NCBI GenBank assembly: GCA_029834535.1
Contig: JAQMWT010000005.1
Location: 434,001-498,000, forward strand
Direction of reading: 5' to 3'
DNA length: 64,000 nt
Source: Chrysophaeum taylorii
Taxonomy: Eukaryota; Sar; Pelagophyceae; Pelagomonadales; Pelagomonadaceae
The notes below the pieces were generated by a model, which saw only the letters and a program-made list of their open reading frames with translations, was not told the origin of the DNA and searched no databases. Position numbers and translations under genes: made by a program. Shown here piece after piece: positions 9,897 to 21,378 of this stretch. Each line of letters starts with the position of its first letter. Position 1 is the stretch's first letter.

Positions 9897-12810
9897 TCTA
9901 TGGACGTCGGGGATCAGGCTACCGACGCTCCCGACGCGGCGGATCCGCCGGGGAAGCGCTTGAAAGCCACCAGGAGCGAGAGAGACGCACTGACCTGGTT
10001 GATGGAGAGTGCGTCTGTTGCGTTGCCAAGCTTGAACGACGTTCGGGAAAGCCGCTCGACCTGGGGCGGGCGCATAATGAACATCATGGGACTTGACAGC
10101 AGCATCGACTTTAATGTCTGTCACCCTCCTGTAGGCGAGACTTCGCGCCCGCGATTCGTATATGCGGTCGGGGGCAAGCTATCCTCGCACGCATCTCGGA
10201 CGCGCTGACCAAGCATCTCAAGACGCGGATTCGGCCGGGCGACAAGGTGTCGTCATTCGCGACTGTTCGAGCGGTCAAAGAGTGGACGAGGGTTTGGGGG
10301 TGGTGCAGAAGACGCATTACGACCCCAAGACTGATACCGTGACGCTCGCCGTCGAATACGTTGTCGATAAGACAGTGGTCAGTGTTAGCCTTTCCGGCAT
10401 TCGCGAGAGCGCAGAGAAGGAGAACAGTGGTCCCTCGGCGCGCGTAGAGGCGCTGAGCCGCGCGCGACGCCCGCTTCAACCTCGTCCAACCGAAGTGCCC
10501 AGCCCATCCTCGCCGTTGCTTCGGAAGCAGTTATCACAGAAGGATAAGATCATCAACAGTCTCAAGGTGGCCAAGGAGACCCAGCAGCGGCGCGCTGTCG
10601 CAGCAGAGCGCGAGCGGAACCAGTCGCGCGCCGAGGCTCTCGATGCCGAGACGGGGTTGGCCATAGCCGAGGCGGGACGTCTTGAGACCGAGCGGAATTG
10701 CCACGACGAGGGTACACGTCGGGAGAAGCGACTCCGGGTCCGGAACGAGCGCCAAGTTGCCGCGAGGGAGAAGCAGTACGACGGCGATGCTGCGAAGGTG
10801 CAGCAATCCGTCGGCGAGCTCAACGCGACCAAGGCCGCCGAGTCAAAGGAGGCGGCAGGACTGGCTGCGGTGGAGGCCAAGTAGCAAACGAGGAACCGAG
10901 AAGAAATCGGAGCCTTGGGACATGTGACAACTCAAGGATATTTACGCCGCCGTCAACTCAACTAGGAGGCTAAGCAAATGGAGATCGAGCTCGCGGCTGC
11001 CGAGGGCCGCGTTCAGGCAAAGGAGGAGTAGTTCGAGCAGGTGCAGGATCGGGTCACGGCGCGCGAGAGACATGGAGCTCTCGTCCGAACGCTTCATTCG
11101 CGACCTGCGCTCCGATGTGGGCGTCTTTCGCGAGACCGCCGTCGCCCTCGCGCTGGGCTACGGTTACGTCGTCGACGCGGCGACGGACGCGTCGCCGCTC
11201 GATGGCAAAGATATAGCTACCATCCACGTTCGTGTCAAACGAGGCGGCAAGACGGAGAACTGGACGCTCAGTGTGTACGAGATCTCCGACCAGAGCGCGG
11301 CTGGGGAGCGGCGGGCGAGGCCGGGGAGCGGCGGGCGAGGCCAAGGCGATCGTCAGTCGATTCGGCGGCCTGAGTCGAGCGCTCCACCTCGTTTGTCGAG
11401 TTCACCAGGAGCGCTACGGAGCCGACGTTGCGACGGTTCTCGAGCTCCCCAACCATGAAGGAAGGAGTCTGTCTGCCAGAATAATCCACAACTAGTCGCG
11501 ACCGCCGAGTATAGGCCTTCGACACCGAGATCGCCACAAACTCCCAGTTCTTCGAGATCCGGGCTGGGTCGGCGAAGCTGTCTGTCGACGGCCAGTCCGT
11601 GATCCACGACGCCGCGGACGTTTGTGCGCGGCTCTAGTCTCCGACTGGCACCAATGACCAAGACCATGCTCGACGCCATCTGGGCCTGGGGCCGCGGCAG
11701 CACGTTGGAGGGAGGAACAGTCTATGCGCGACGGCGGTCAACCAGACCTCGGAGCTCCAGAGGGCCTTCAATGGCCCTCGGCGGAACTCGAGTTTAGCAA
11801 ATTGAAGTATTACAACGCCGCCTTCTTCAACATGAGCGTCGAAAGGTGCGCCGGTGTCGTCTCGTGCCAACGGGACCACATCTTCGACCGCGCCTCCACG
11901 AGTTTTGCGGCCACGCGCCAGCGACGCGTCGCCGACGTGGTATTGCTGGTCGAACGACGACGAAGGCTGGAATGTGTGATCGAGTTGATGGAGGGCGCCT
12001 CGCCACGCTCAGCGACGACGTTCAAGGAGCGTTGATGCAGGCGGCTCGTTGTGGTCGCAGAACCACAAGGAAGAGGCTACCGCGCGCGGGGAGGCGGCGA
12101 TAGAGCACCTTTGCCGTCGCGCGGCCGCTGCCGTTGAAAAGGCGGTTGAAAGACTACGCCAAGGCCCTGGAGGCAATGAAAGTCAAACCTGTCGTCGACG
12201 AGCGTGCCCTCTTCGGGAGGGCCCAGCTCTCGACGGTCAAGACGCGACTCGACGCGGCACTCAAGCTCCCGAGCGACGCTGCGCGGTCTCGAACGTCCTC
12301 GAGGCGAGCATCGAGAGGTACGTACGTCATCGCCGTGGGCGCGGGCGACCGCAAACCCAAGTCCTAAATCTCGGGCAAGGACCCGACGATCGGCCAGGGC
12401 GGTTCCAAGGCCAATATCGAATTCCTCACCGCGCACGTCAAGTACGTCTACGAACGCATCAAGACCAACTCGCAGGAGAGTTGGTCGCCGAGGCAGCGGT
12501 CGCGGGCGAGTGCCGACTGCAGCCGCCAGTGTTCGGGACCGCGACGACCCAGCGTTTCGAACTCGCGCGAGGCCGCACTTGAGCGTTGACGAGCTCAAGG
12601 CCAAGGTTGTGGAGTTCCGCGCCTCTCGCCACCCTAGGAAAAGGACGTGGACAACGCGCGGCAGCAGCTCGAAGCAACAGACGATAGACGCGGCGTTGTT
12701 TGGGTCGCGCGTAGAGGTTCTCTGGGAATTGTCGGGTCATCCGAGTTGCGACTGGATGCCCGACACCATCGATGCGGTATTCGACGAAAACTCCAACGGC
12801 GGTCGCTAGA
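9897..12810 (+). pseudogene. Decayed large coiled-coil gene, probably a repeated element gene
   Basis: Sense-strand coding sequence can be followed through at least five frames. Fragments in order: an N-terminal part from ATG 9897; ISDALTKHLKTRIRPGDKVS in a second frame (about 10190); VEYVVDKTVVSVSLSGIRES (about 10345) leading into a long Ala/Glu/Arg coiled coil ending in a stop at 10884; RDLRSDVGVFRETAVALALG and VVDAATDASPLDGKDIATIH (11095-11220); FGGLSRALHLVCRVHQERYG (11360-11425); ERLKDYAKALEAMKVKPVVD (12145-12205); and DELKAKVVEF with VEVLWEL near the end. Several stops and shifts intervene. The pattern resembles large multi-copy genes of marine algae, possibly transposase-derived, but I cannot name the family. 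Confidence 0.6.
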
Positions 12811-13814
12811 AACTCGGCCTGGGTTGAATCTTCGTTTCCTATGACGGTTTCGGCGGGTGACTCTTAAACGACTTGTAGCCGGCTTCCTGGCGCTACGCGT
12901 CCGAAGACAACGAATGCGACGAGGAGGAGGGGAAGGAGGACGCGATGGACGTCGTGACAACGACGACTTCGAATAGCTGTGTTTGCAGGGCCCGACACAG
13001 GTCTTCCACGAAGATACCGAGCGCGAAGACCGGGCCAATAGAAGTGGCGCCAGCGCGCGAAAGGCGCAGTCTAAACGCCCGCACGAACCTCGTTGGGCCT
13101 ACAGACATTCCGATGCGCCGGATGTTGTATTTGGAGCCGATGGCATCGTGCAGAATAGAGCCACCCAGGCTCCCGCCTCCCCCGAGGGGCCAAATACCTC
13201 GCTCTCGCGTAGATACTGCAAATCGGCAGCTACCGACGAGTATAAAATCGGCACCATTTTAGGTCAACTTGACGACGGACAAAAAAGACGGCCGATCCTT
13301 GGGGATTTTTTGCCACGGCGTGTTCTATGCGACCCTAACGTATAAGTCCCCCGAACTTTCTCGCTTTGGCAGCTACGGAGATCGTTCCAAGGATGATCGG
13401 GGTCATTTGGGGTGTATTTCAGGGTCATTCAAAATCCGGGCCAATCCTTGGGGATTTTCGGCCCCGGCGCGTGACCCCCACGTTTCTAATTCGACCCTAG
13501 TCTTATGGCGGTATTTTTTTGGTCGCTACCGCATCCAAGCGGACCGCCGCGAGGGTGTCGGCATACATAACTCGAAGAAGAAGAAGGTGAAGAAGAAACA
13601 TACTGTGTTGTGCGTGGATGTTCGGTCGTGTATGTTAATGCTCGCTTTTTAAGTAAGTAATGCAGGGAGTAGGTCGGAGTCCGGCTTCGCGGTGTCTACA
13701 CGCAATAAGCGTGCTCCATTTAGAGTCCGTCGTCGTATATATGAACAAGGGCGCGCACTTGAGAGAAGGTGTCGGTCGGCGTGGGTCGTCGACACGAGGT
13801 GCAGAGGTTGGAGA
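12811..13814. other. Intergenic with a short direct repeat
   Basis: No supported gene. Two blocks resemble each other: 13288-13340 (GCCGATCCTTGGGGATTTTTTGCC...CGACCCTAACGT) and 13438-13500 (GGCCAATCCTTGGGGATTTTCGGCC...CGACCCTAGTC). They look like a short tandem duplication of repeat-derived DNA. The left part may be the tail of the decayed gene. Confidence 0.45.
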
Positions 13815-15590
13815 TCAGCGCCATCGCCGCTTTTCGATATCGCGGTCGCCTGCGGCGGGGGGACGAAATGAGGAGGCACATAGCAGATCGCCCTTACGTT
13901 CGCGCTTTCGGAGTTGCCAGTCGCAGGGCTGCGGTTCGCGGTGGTGGGCCGAGGTGGAGGCGGCAGCCGGGTCGGGCCAGGGCTTGCGCTTGGTACATAG
14001 AAACTCGGCGAGATGTCGGACGCGCGCGACGTCGACCTCTCGCCAGCCGCAGTCGAGCTCCCAGGCGCGTCGGCGTCGCGGCGAGAGGTTGGCGAGGGAT
14101 TCTCGTCTTTCGCGAGCGTCGCGTCGCGATTCGCGGAGAGATATGGTCTCGGTCGGCGTGTCCGCGGCGTTCCGGAATATTGTGTGGCGCGGGGAATCGA
14201 GGTCGTCGTCGACGAGAATCGGGCGCGGACGTCTTCGACGAAGTCTGTCTTCGGGGGCGGGCGAGGCGTCGGTCGAGTCCTTTTTCGACGGGGCGGGCTT
14301 GGATTCTCGACTAGTGTGCGAGGCGCGACGCGATTTCCTTGGGGCCGGCTTCTTGGACGAGGCCTTTCCCGAGCCAGAGGAGGCGCGGATTCCCATCTTG
14401 GTCGCGTCGTCTTGGCGCTTCTTGTCGTCGCCGCAGCCGTCGTCGTCGTCGTCGTCGTGCGAAGAGGAGGCCGTCCGGACCGAGGTCTCGTCTCTCTCTT
14501 GTCTGGCGGCGGCGGCGGCGGCGGCGGCGGCGACGTCGGGTCTGAAACTTTGGCGTTGCTTGCGTCCTCTGGAAGCTTTCTTGGAAGCGGCTTTGAGGAG
14601 GGAAGCTTGGCGCGAGAGGAGTCTGAGGGTTGCGGGGGTGGCGCTGCCGGCCTGCGCGTCGATGCGGTGCTCGCGCGTCTTGCAGCCGGGGGTGGGTGCG
14701 TCGGGCGAAAAGCGGAGGCAGGGCGCGCCGCAGCAGTCGTAGACGCCGGTCGCCGAGGGGGGGCCGTCGTGGTAAGAGCACGAGTCGAGGTCGTCGGAAG
14801 GGAACCAGGTGTCGCAGGTCTTGCAGCGGAAGACGTGCGCTACGCCCCACATGACCCAGTATATTTCGGCCCAGGACATGCCGTCGGCGTGGAGGTTCCC
14901 GACGTGCTCGGTGAGGCTCCAGCGCTCGACGACGGGGGAATGGCGAGCGGCGAGCTCGCCGCGGACGTCGACCGCGCGCGGCGCCTCCGCGCACGGCAGC
15001 AGTCGCTGAGCCCACTCGGGGTAGAGCCGGTGACAGTACCGGCACCGGAGCACGCGCGGCGACTTCTTCGAGGACGACCCCTTCTCGTCGTCGGCGCCGC
15101 GATGCCGGAAGTCGATCTCGAGTCGGCGTTTGTAGAGTTTGGGGAGGAGCTTGTCCTTCTTGTCGTCCAAGAGCGACAGGCTCTCGGCGTCGCAGAGCTC
15201 GGCGAGGCGGTGCACTAGCCGGTCGGAGACGCAGGCGAGGTCGATAGGCATCCGCAGGATTTCGTCGACGCGCGCCGCGATGAATCTAAGACAGTGTTCG
15301 ACCAGCCGATCCATCTCGAGGAACTCCGAGGAGATCAGGATCGACACGACGCTCGATACATCCAAAGGCGGGGGCCGCTCGGGCGAGTGGATCCACTGCA
15401 CCAACCATTCGAAGATGTGGACATCACAATGGACCGAAATATCGATGTCCTCGCCGGTCCCATCGCCGAGGTAGCTCTGGAAATACTTCATCTCCCCCAG
15501 CAAAGTCCCCCGATCGCACGCGAAGTCCCGGTTGATCTGCCGTGTCTCGTCGCACACGTGGATGATTATTAACTCCGCCGCGTCCTTCAT
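13815..15590 (-). CDS. BTB-domain protein related to SANBR/KIAA1841 (DUF3342)
   Basis: A single open frame of 591 residues from ATG 15590; the upstream in-frame codons have no ATG. Residues about 6-110 are a SANBR-type BTB domain: IIIHVCDETRQINRDFACDR, GEMKYFQSYL, DISVHCDVHIFEWLVQWI and SILISSEFLEMDRLVEHCL follow the animal KIAA1841 pattern closely. Residues about 170-290 carry a cysteine/histidine-rich zinc-type region (CRYCHRLYPEW, CKTCDTWFPSDDL, YDCCGAPCLRF, GCKTREHRI) also present in that family. The last half is disordered with poly-Ala and poly-Asp. In mammals the family binds chromatin-associated partners and restrains class-switch recombination; a role here is unknown. No SANT domain was seen in this frame. 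Confidence 0.85.
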   Translation of the reverse strand: MKDAAELIIIHVCDETRQINRDFACDRGTLLGEMKYFQSYLGDGTGEDIDISVHCDVHIFEWLVQWIHSPERPPPLDVSSVVSILISSEFLEMDRLVEHCLRFIAARVDEILRMPIDLACVSDRLVHRLAELCDAESLSLLDDKKDKLLPKLYKRRLEIDFRHRGADDEKGSSSKKSPRVLRCRYCHRLYPEWAQRLLPCAEAPRAVDVRGELAARHSPVVERWSLTEHVGNLHADGMSWAEIYWVMWGVAHVFRCKTCDTWFPSDDLDSCSYHDGPPSATGVYDCCGAPCLRFSPDAPTPGCKTREHRIDAQAGSATPATLRLLSRQASLLKAASKKASRGRKQRQSFRPDVAAAAAAAAARQERDETSVRTASSSHDDDDDDGCGDDKKRQDDATKMGIRASSGSGKASSKKPAPRKSRRASHTSRESKPAPSKKDSTDASPAPEDRLRRRRPRPILVDDDLDSPRHTIFRNAADTPTETISLRESRRDARERRESLANLSPRRRRAWELDCGWREVDVARVRHLAEFLCTKRKPWPDPAAASTSAHHREPQPCDWQLRKRERKGDLLCASSFRPPAAGDRDIEKRRWR

Positions 15591-16033
15591 TGTTTGTTGT
15601 TTGTTTGATTTCGAGCACAACGGCCGCGCATTATATCATTTGACACTTACCCTAGCATTCTCAGGAAATTTATCGGAAGTCATCGCGCGCACGAATGTAC
15701 GTCTTGGTACATGCACATGTTTTTTGGTCCTTGACTTTCATCATAGAGACAGGTGATGATGGAGAGGGCGATCGTCTCATAAAAAGGAAGGCCCACCGCG
15801 CAAGGGTGGTATATTCGTTTCTTCCTTCCATCCATTCTTTTCCTTCCCTTCCACGGGCGGGCGGGCCGGCCTACGAACGTGGAGGCTCCGCATCCCTGGT
15901 TCCGTTGGCTCGTCGAATCAAAACGAACGACGCGACGCGCTTCTCGCTCGTCTTGGAGGGAATTGTGTTGTCATCAAACACGGGCTTGGTCTTCTCCACA
16001 ACCACACACCACGTCGGTCGGCGCTGAGCGAAG
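15591..16033. promoter_or_regulatory. Divergent intergenic region
   Basis: These 443 bp separate the divergent starts at 15590 (minus) and 16034 (plus), so both promoters should lie here. It includes a pyrimidine-rich tract (TTCCTTCCATCCATTC) near 15825. No TATA element stands out. Confidence 0.4.
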
Positions 16034-17619
16034 ATGCCGAGCACGACGGCCGTGCGCATCACGACCATCAGCGCCGCGCAGAACAAGCGCGGCAAGGACT
16101 GCTTCGAGGGCGGGATGGAGACGGGCGCGTTCACGTGGTTCAAGGATATGGGCGGAAACTCGAACTGGATGTATATCAAGGTCGTCAATGTCTCCAGCTC
16201 GCACGTCTCGCTTGCCCTCTGGCTCCTCTACGAAGCCTCGACCGAGCCTCTCGTGGATCCGTGCGTCGCGTCGCTGGTTCGCGCTGACCGTGCCGCAGGT
16301 TGACTGGGTCGGGTTCGATCCAAGTCGGTTTCTTCAACCAGTCGAAGAATTTGAATCGGCAGGTGCCGCTCTTCGAGCTCGCCGAGGAGTCCAAACCAGG
16401 CCTGGAGATCGGGGCCGGACAGAGCTCGACTCTCAAGGTCCGAATCAACGACTTGAGCTCGCACCACCAGAACCAGCGCTTCATCATCGTCATCGGCCCG
16501 GCCGACGCCCCGATCAGAGGGTCGCGCTCGGTGCCGATCGAGATCATGAGCAAACCGCGGGTCGACAGCGAGCACCCCGCCGACGACGCGCGACTCGGCG
16601 CGAAGCGTTCTCTCGCCGACGACGGCGACGGCGGCAAGGGGTCGTCCGGCGTGCCGCCGCTCAAGCGCACCATGACCGAGGCGTCGGCCGCCGGCTCGAC
16701 GGAGGGCGCCAATCAGGGGAGATCCCTCGATCCCTCCTCGATCCCGATGCTCTCGGCGCTCGCCGCCTGGACTGACCCCTCCCCCCCCCCCGAGCGAAAG
16801 ATCGAGGTCATCGTCACGCTTCTCGACGGCCTCGACGACCAGGAGAAGCTCGATGTCTACAATCGACTCGGTGCCAGGCTCAAGGATCGAAATCTATTGT
16901 CGGCAGCCAACCGCAGCAGCAACAACAACAACTCGTCCTCGCCGTCTTCCTTGATGACCGCCGGCGGTCAACGAACGGCGGCGCCGGCGGCGTCCTCGTC
17001 GACGTCGTCCCGGGCACCCGCGGCGGCGGCGACGACGACGACGGCGCGAGAGACGGCCGCCTCGGTCGTCGCCGCGGCGGCGTCGGCAGCTCCCGCGACG
17101 TCGACGGACGGCTCGAAATTGCCGCCGCCCGCACAGTTGTTGGGCGGGGCGTCCAGCTCGGCCCGCGCCCCCTCGCCCGCGATCGATGGCCGACGACAGA
17201 ATGGCGCCTGGCACAAGAGCGGGGCGAGCGGCGAGTTGTCCGGAGCGCCGACCCCCGCCGACGACGAAAACGCCGTCGCCGCCGCCGCCGCCGCCGCAAA
17301 GAAACCCCGGAAACTTCAGCCCCTGGTCAAGGCCATGCTCGCGTTTCAGAAGAGCGCGCGCGATGCCGCCGCCAAGGCCGACCAAGGCCTCCCTGTCGAG
17401 CATCCCGAGTTTCCGGCGTGGGTTCAGGAATTCTTCGATCGCCATTCCGCTGAAGAGGGCTTGAACTTCACCGAGGACCAGCTCACAGAGATCCTCGACG
17501 AAAACTCCGACATGAACGAAATCTCCGGCGTGAACACCCTCGAAGCCTACGGCGGCGGCGGACGACTACCGCAGCAGTCGCCCCCGCAGCAACAGCCCGC
17601 CGTCCAGGCACCGCTGTAG
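16034..17619 (+). CDS. Unrecognised protein with Ala/Ser/Pro-rich middle
   Basis: Two exons, 16034-16260 and 16299-17619, joined across a 38 nt intron (GTGCGT...GCCGCAG) that brings PLVDP to LTGSGSIQVGFF; the product is 515 residues. Residues 1-170 look like a compact beta-rich domain (FTWFKDMGGNSNWMYIKVVN, VPLFELAEESKPGLEIGAG, FIIVIGPADAPI). A long low-complexity Ala/Ser/Thr/Pro stretch follows. The C-terminal about 100 residues form a second folded, helical region (LVKAMLAFQKSARDAAAK, EFPAWVQEFFDRH). No family was recognised. The overall design, two ordered ends around a disordered linker, suggests an adaptor, which is inference only. Confidence 0.75.
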
Positions 17620-18702
17620 ACGATATGGGACGTGCGACCGATACACACGTAGCACTCTTTTAGCTAGTATCGCACGAGGCGTCTTCTCGAGCGGTGGTCG
17701 AACATCGCTACCCACAGACCACGCACGACGACGTGTTACTCGCCCGCGTAGTAGTCAATGTTGCGCCGCCTCTCCCAATTTTTTCTACTATTGCTTCCTA
17801 TTTTATTCGCCCTCATTTTTTTCTTACTTACTTTCGTCGAGATGTATGATGTCTCCTTGAACGTACGCAGACTTCTTCGTGTGATCCACAAATATTCCTG
17901 ATGACTACCATGCTCTTTGTGTACTCTCGTGTGGCTCGCTTTTCTGCACCACCCTCGTATGCACACAAACACACAACTTTGTTGTTCCCTATATTTGGTT
18001 CGAGCATGAGACCCACCTTGTCTTCCACCCGGATGCTTAGCGCTCTGGGCACCAAGTGCTGTGCATGCGACACCGGCGTCATTAGCTGTTGCCGCCGCCC
18101 GCTCCCCGTGCACTCGCCGTCGCCGCCGCCGCGCGCCCTGGCGACCGAACGTCTGCTGGTCAACAACACCTACCACGGCCTGGCCATGACATTGCCTGCC
18201 GCCCTCCCTTCCACAATCGACCATCTCGTCGCGAGCCGATCAAAGCTTATCGTCACGGCACGAGGTCGTGAACTCCGTCCAGCACCTGGGGCGTTCTTTG
18301 TTGACGCACACCGATTCCGCGCCTTCACCTCGCCGACTTTTGCACACCTACGCCGACGCTGGGTTTCTTCATGCTCTCATGTTATTCTATATACGCGCAA
18401 ACTCCCCTGTCCACATTCCTCGTAGACACCGCGTACGTACGATCCTCAGCTCGAGAGGCTGCTCTAACTCCTCCGTCTTCAGTATTGGCCTCGCGGAGTG
18501 CGAAGAGGCAGAGTCGTGGCGGCCCGAAATGCATTTTATGCGTCGAACCCGGAGCCACCACTGTGCTCGTCGGTTTCACAAGGATGCCGGGAAGCACCTC
18601 CTCCTCCTCAAGTCCTCGAGACTGTCGACGACCAACGGCCGAAGAGAGATGATGTAAGAGGGCAAGCTTCGTTCGTTCGTTCGTCAACACTTGAACATCG
18701 TC
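17620..18702. other. Intergenic, doubtful small ORFs
   Basis: A 174-codon frame at 17901-18425 (plus) and a 162-codon frame at 17736-18224 (minus) overlap, and neither shows a domain. The stretch 18000-18430 is more coding-like in codon pattern on the plus strand than the rest, so an unannotated exon is possible. A (GTTC)n run at 18670-18683 lies just before the SDR gene. Confidence 0.35.
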
Positions 18703-19521
18703 ATGAAGGAGCTCATGCTGGTCACTGGAGGCCTGGGAGGTATCGGTAGGAGCGTCGCGAAGAAATGGTTGGCCGCGTCGCCACTGCACTGGGCGGTGTT
18801 GATTGACCGCAGAGAGACGAAAACAGCGGAGATCGCGGCGGCCTTCGGGGAACGCGTAACCTACGAAAAATGCGACGTTACTAACGCGGCGGCCGTCGAG
18901 GCGACGTACGCGCGCGCCTGCCGCGGTCACAAGCTGCGCGTTGCCGTCAACAATGCGGGTGTCGGACACGCGGGCTACGACCACTGGCAAGAAAGTGTGG
19001 CAGTCAACCTGTGCGCGGCGATCAGCGGGACGAAATCTGCCGCGGAGATATTTCGTGAACAGGGTGAGGGTGGCTGCGTTATCAACGTCGCCTCTCTCGC
19101 TGGCGTCGTCCCGTTACCGTATTCTCCTGTCTACTCCGCCGCCAAGGCGGGCGTCGTTTCTTTTGTCCGCTCCCTCGACCGCCAGCTGCGCAAAGAACCC
19201 TTCTCGGTGCACGCGTTGTGTCCGTCGTTCACCGACACGCCACTCGTTTCTAGAATCACCGAAGCGCTTCAGTCACACGACGCCGATACCCGCGCAGCTG
19301 CTACTTTCGTCGCACGTGCGACGAGTGCCCAAGGCGGTTTGATGACGCCGGACGTTGTGGCAGACGCGCTCATGCGCATAGTCAGCGACGCGCAGACTGG
19401 CCAATCCCAACCAATCATGATCGTGACGCCGCAAACAGGCGCCGTGTACGAGGACTTTCCAAAGCACAAAAGCGAGGTCGTCATCGCTGCGCCTTCCACG
19501 GCGCTCGGGCGCTCGCAATAG
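18703..19521 (+). CDS. Short-chain dehydrogenase/reductase (SDR)
   Basis: A single-exon gene of 272 residues starting at ATG 18703; the preceding TTG-led codons are unlikely to be used. Classical SDR signatures are all present: TGGLGGIG (8-15) for the dinucleotide, CDV (57-59), NNAG (83-86), N102, catalytic S131 in NVASLAG, and Y144-SAA-K148. The basic DRR after the second strand leaves the NAD/NADP choice open. The pattern is closest to the 15-hydroxyprostaglandin dehydrogenase-like branch, but the substrate cannot be read from sequence. No targeting peptide is evident, so cytosolic location is inferred. Confidence 0.93.
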   Translation: MKELMLVTGGLGGIGRSVAKKWLAASPLHWAVLIDRRETKTAEIAAAFGERVTYEKCDVTNAAAVEATYARACRGHKLRVAVNNAGVGHAGYDHWQESVAVNLCAAISGTKSAAEIFREQGEGGCVINVASLAGVVPLPYSPVYSAAKAGVVSFVRSLDRQLRKEPFSVHALCPSFTDTPLVSRITEALQSHDADTRAAATFVARATSAQGGLMTPDVVADALMRIVSDAQTGQSQPIMIVTPQTGAVYEDFPKHKSEVVIAAPSTALGRSQ

Positions 19522-20244
19522 CGCGCGTGGCTCCTCTGGTGCGGCGAAGGCTCTGGCCTTTGGACTGTAAGCTTGCTTAGTGCCTACACCTCCCATACGC
19601 GTACGTGGCCGCGGCATTGCTAGGATTCTGGAGATCTAGGTTTCATGGTTAGCTCTGCTCATGAGGAAAGTAGCCGCTGTATGTCGCAGTGAGTGTGATT
19701 TGGAAAGAGAGTTCTATAGCTGTCGAGGCGCGTCCGTTGATAATCTTCACTTGCCCTGTTGAGGAAAATGCGCGCCTCGTCGTGGCTCACTCTCCCGCTG
19801 TTTCAGTAGTAGGTTCGGACGAGGGCGCGCATAGCGATTTCCACAACACGCCGCCGCATCCTAGAGGCTCGTGCAAAGGTCTTACTTACTTCTATCGGGT
19901 TTAGGAGTATACTCAAAGTTTACAAAGGCAGAGCGGGCGTGGAAAGGGGGCTGCTGAGAGTGATCGATCAGAGACTCGAGAGCACAGGAAGGCGGGGCGA
20001 GTGGGCGAGTGAGCGAGAGCTACCTACGGCACGATGGCACCCAAGACGGCACTTCTTTCTTCTATCGGGTTGGGTCAGCCAACATGCCTCGTTTTTGCGG
20101 ATTCCAAATATTTGCACGAAGCATTACATACTGACTTGGGAATCTAAGCTGACGTCATGCTAGTTGGCGCGAATGGGGTCCAGAGTTATGATTTAACTCT
20201 GTCCCAAAAAACGTCGTTGTTGTTGGTCTCGAGGCGAGTCAAGC
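19522..20244. repeat. Intergenic containing a GAGTATACTCAAAG module
   Basis: About 19900-20010 (ggagtatactcaaagtttacaaaggcagagcgggcg, then purine-rich GAGTGGGCGAGTGAGCG) matches the module at about 4955-5060. No gene is supported. The 3' part may carry the promoter of the TPR gene at 20245. Confidence 0.5.
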
Positions 20245-21135
20245 ATGCGGCTCATCTCGTTGAAGACTCGCACATATTCCAAAAAATCGCTGTTCAGGGC
20301 GCGCGCCGCTCCAAGCGTTGAGGATTCAACAAGGGAAGTGACGCTACTCCTAAGCGAGAATGTCGACAAGGAGGAGGTCACGCATCGCATACCGGCAGGG
20401 GCCGTCGCACCCAAGGACTTTTCGGAGCGCCATTCAATCGGTGTTGGAGGGTTTGGCAGCTGGCTGAAATCTCTCAAGTCGAGGTTGACGGGGAGCAAGA
20501 GCGCGCGAAGTCGGTGGTCGTCGAGCCGCTCGCAGCAGCGGTCGAGTTTCTACCTCACCCAGAAGCATCTCCTCGAAAAGCTGGTAGACAAGGCGGAGGC
20601 TACTCACGGCACGCGATCATTGAAGCACGCGAGCGCTCTCGAGAACCTCGCCGATTTTTTGCGAGAGCACGAGTCGTTCCGCGAGGCGTCGAGGTACTAT
20701 CCGCGGGTCGTCCGCATCCGGGAGCAACTTCTCGGGGAGGTCGATCCCACGCTTGGTCGGGCCCTTCACTTTCTCGCGGCGACGTACCACGCGCAGGCCC
20801 TCTATGACGATGCCGAGCCACTCTACGAGCGCGCTATCTTGGTGCGTCAGCTCGCGCTCGGGAAATACCACCCAGATGTCGCCGAGTCGCTCAATGCGCA
20901 ATCCGGCGTTTATCTCGCATTGCAGCGCGGCCGCGAGGGCCTCCGCGCGTGCAAGCAGGCGCTGGCCATCCGAGAGCGGGTCTTCAAGCACGACGACCGC
21001 CACCCGCTCATTCGACAGTCTCTGATGAACACGGCCCGCCTCCTCAAGGCCATGCACAAGTATAAACAAGCCACGCCCTACCTCGATCGACTCGCGGCCT
21101 CGGGTGGTGTGCCGGTGGACTCGCGGTCGTCGTAA
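20245..21135 (+). CDS. TPR protein of kinesin-light-chain type
   Basis: A single frame of 296 residues from ATG 20245. The first ~100 residues are basic and Ser-rich without known domain. From about residue 105 there are four KLC-type TPR units of about 42 residues: HASALENLADFLREHESFRE, TLGRALHFLAATYHAQALYD, DVAESLNAQSGVYLALQRGR and LIRQSLMNTARLLKAMHKYK, each followed by an A..Y/L..AL.IR helix (YERAILVRQLALG, CKQALAIRERVF). These repeats bind peptide cargo or partners. It resembles the TPR half of the gene at 7545-9069, so the two may belong to one expanded family. Confidence 0.85.
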   Translation: MRLISLKTRTYSKKSLFRARAAPSVEDSTREVTLLLSENVDKEEVTHRIPAGAVAPKDFSERHSIGVGGFGSWLKSLKSRLTGSKSARSRWSSSRSQQRSSFYLTQKHLLEKLVDKAEATHGTRSLKHASALENLADFLREHESFREASRYYPRVVRIREQLLGEVDPTLGRALHFLAATYHAQALYDDAEPLYERAILVRQLALGKYHPDVAESLNAQSGVYLALQRGREGLRACKQALAIRERVFKHDDRHPLIRQSLMNTARLLKAMHKYKQATPYLDRLAASGGVPVDSRSS

Positions 21136-21378
21136 GCGTAGTATCCTCTTCTCGCGACGACTATAGAACAAATGCCGTCCGAGGTGCTCGACGAGCTCGT
21201 AATGATGCCGAGGTAGGCCCTATAACAAGTACAGATTATCATTATTGTTACCGCGGAAGAAGAAGGACAATGAACAAAGAAATGTCGACGATGAACGCGA
21301 TGTGCGAAGGGGACGGAGAGAAATGACGACAGAGACCGAGACTTGAAGAAAAGCGAAGAGGGAGGTGTCGCGCGAAGC

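Noticed and set aside
14013-15218. A 401-codon plus-strand frame
   Set aside because: It is the reverse shadow of the BTB gene; its Val/Gly/Arg-rich sequence is what GC-rich coding DNA gives on the other strand.
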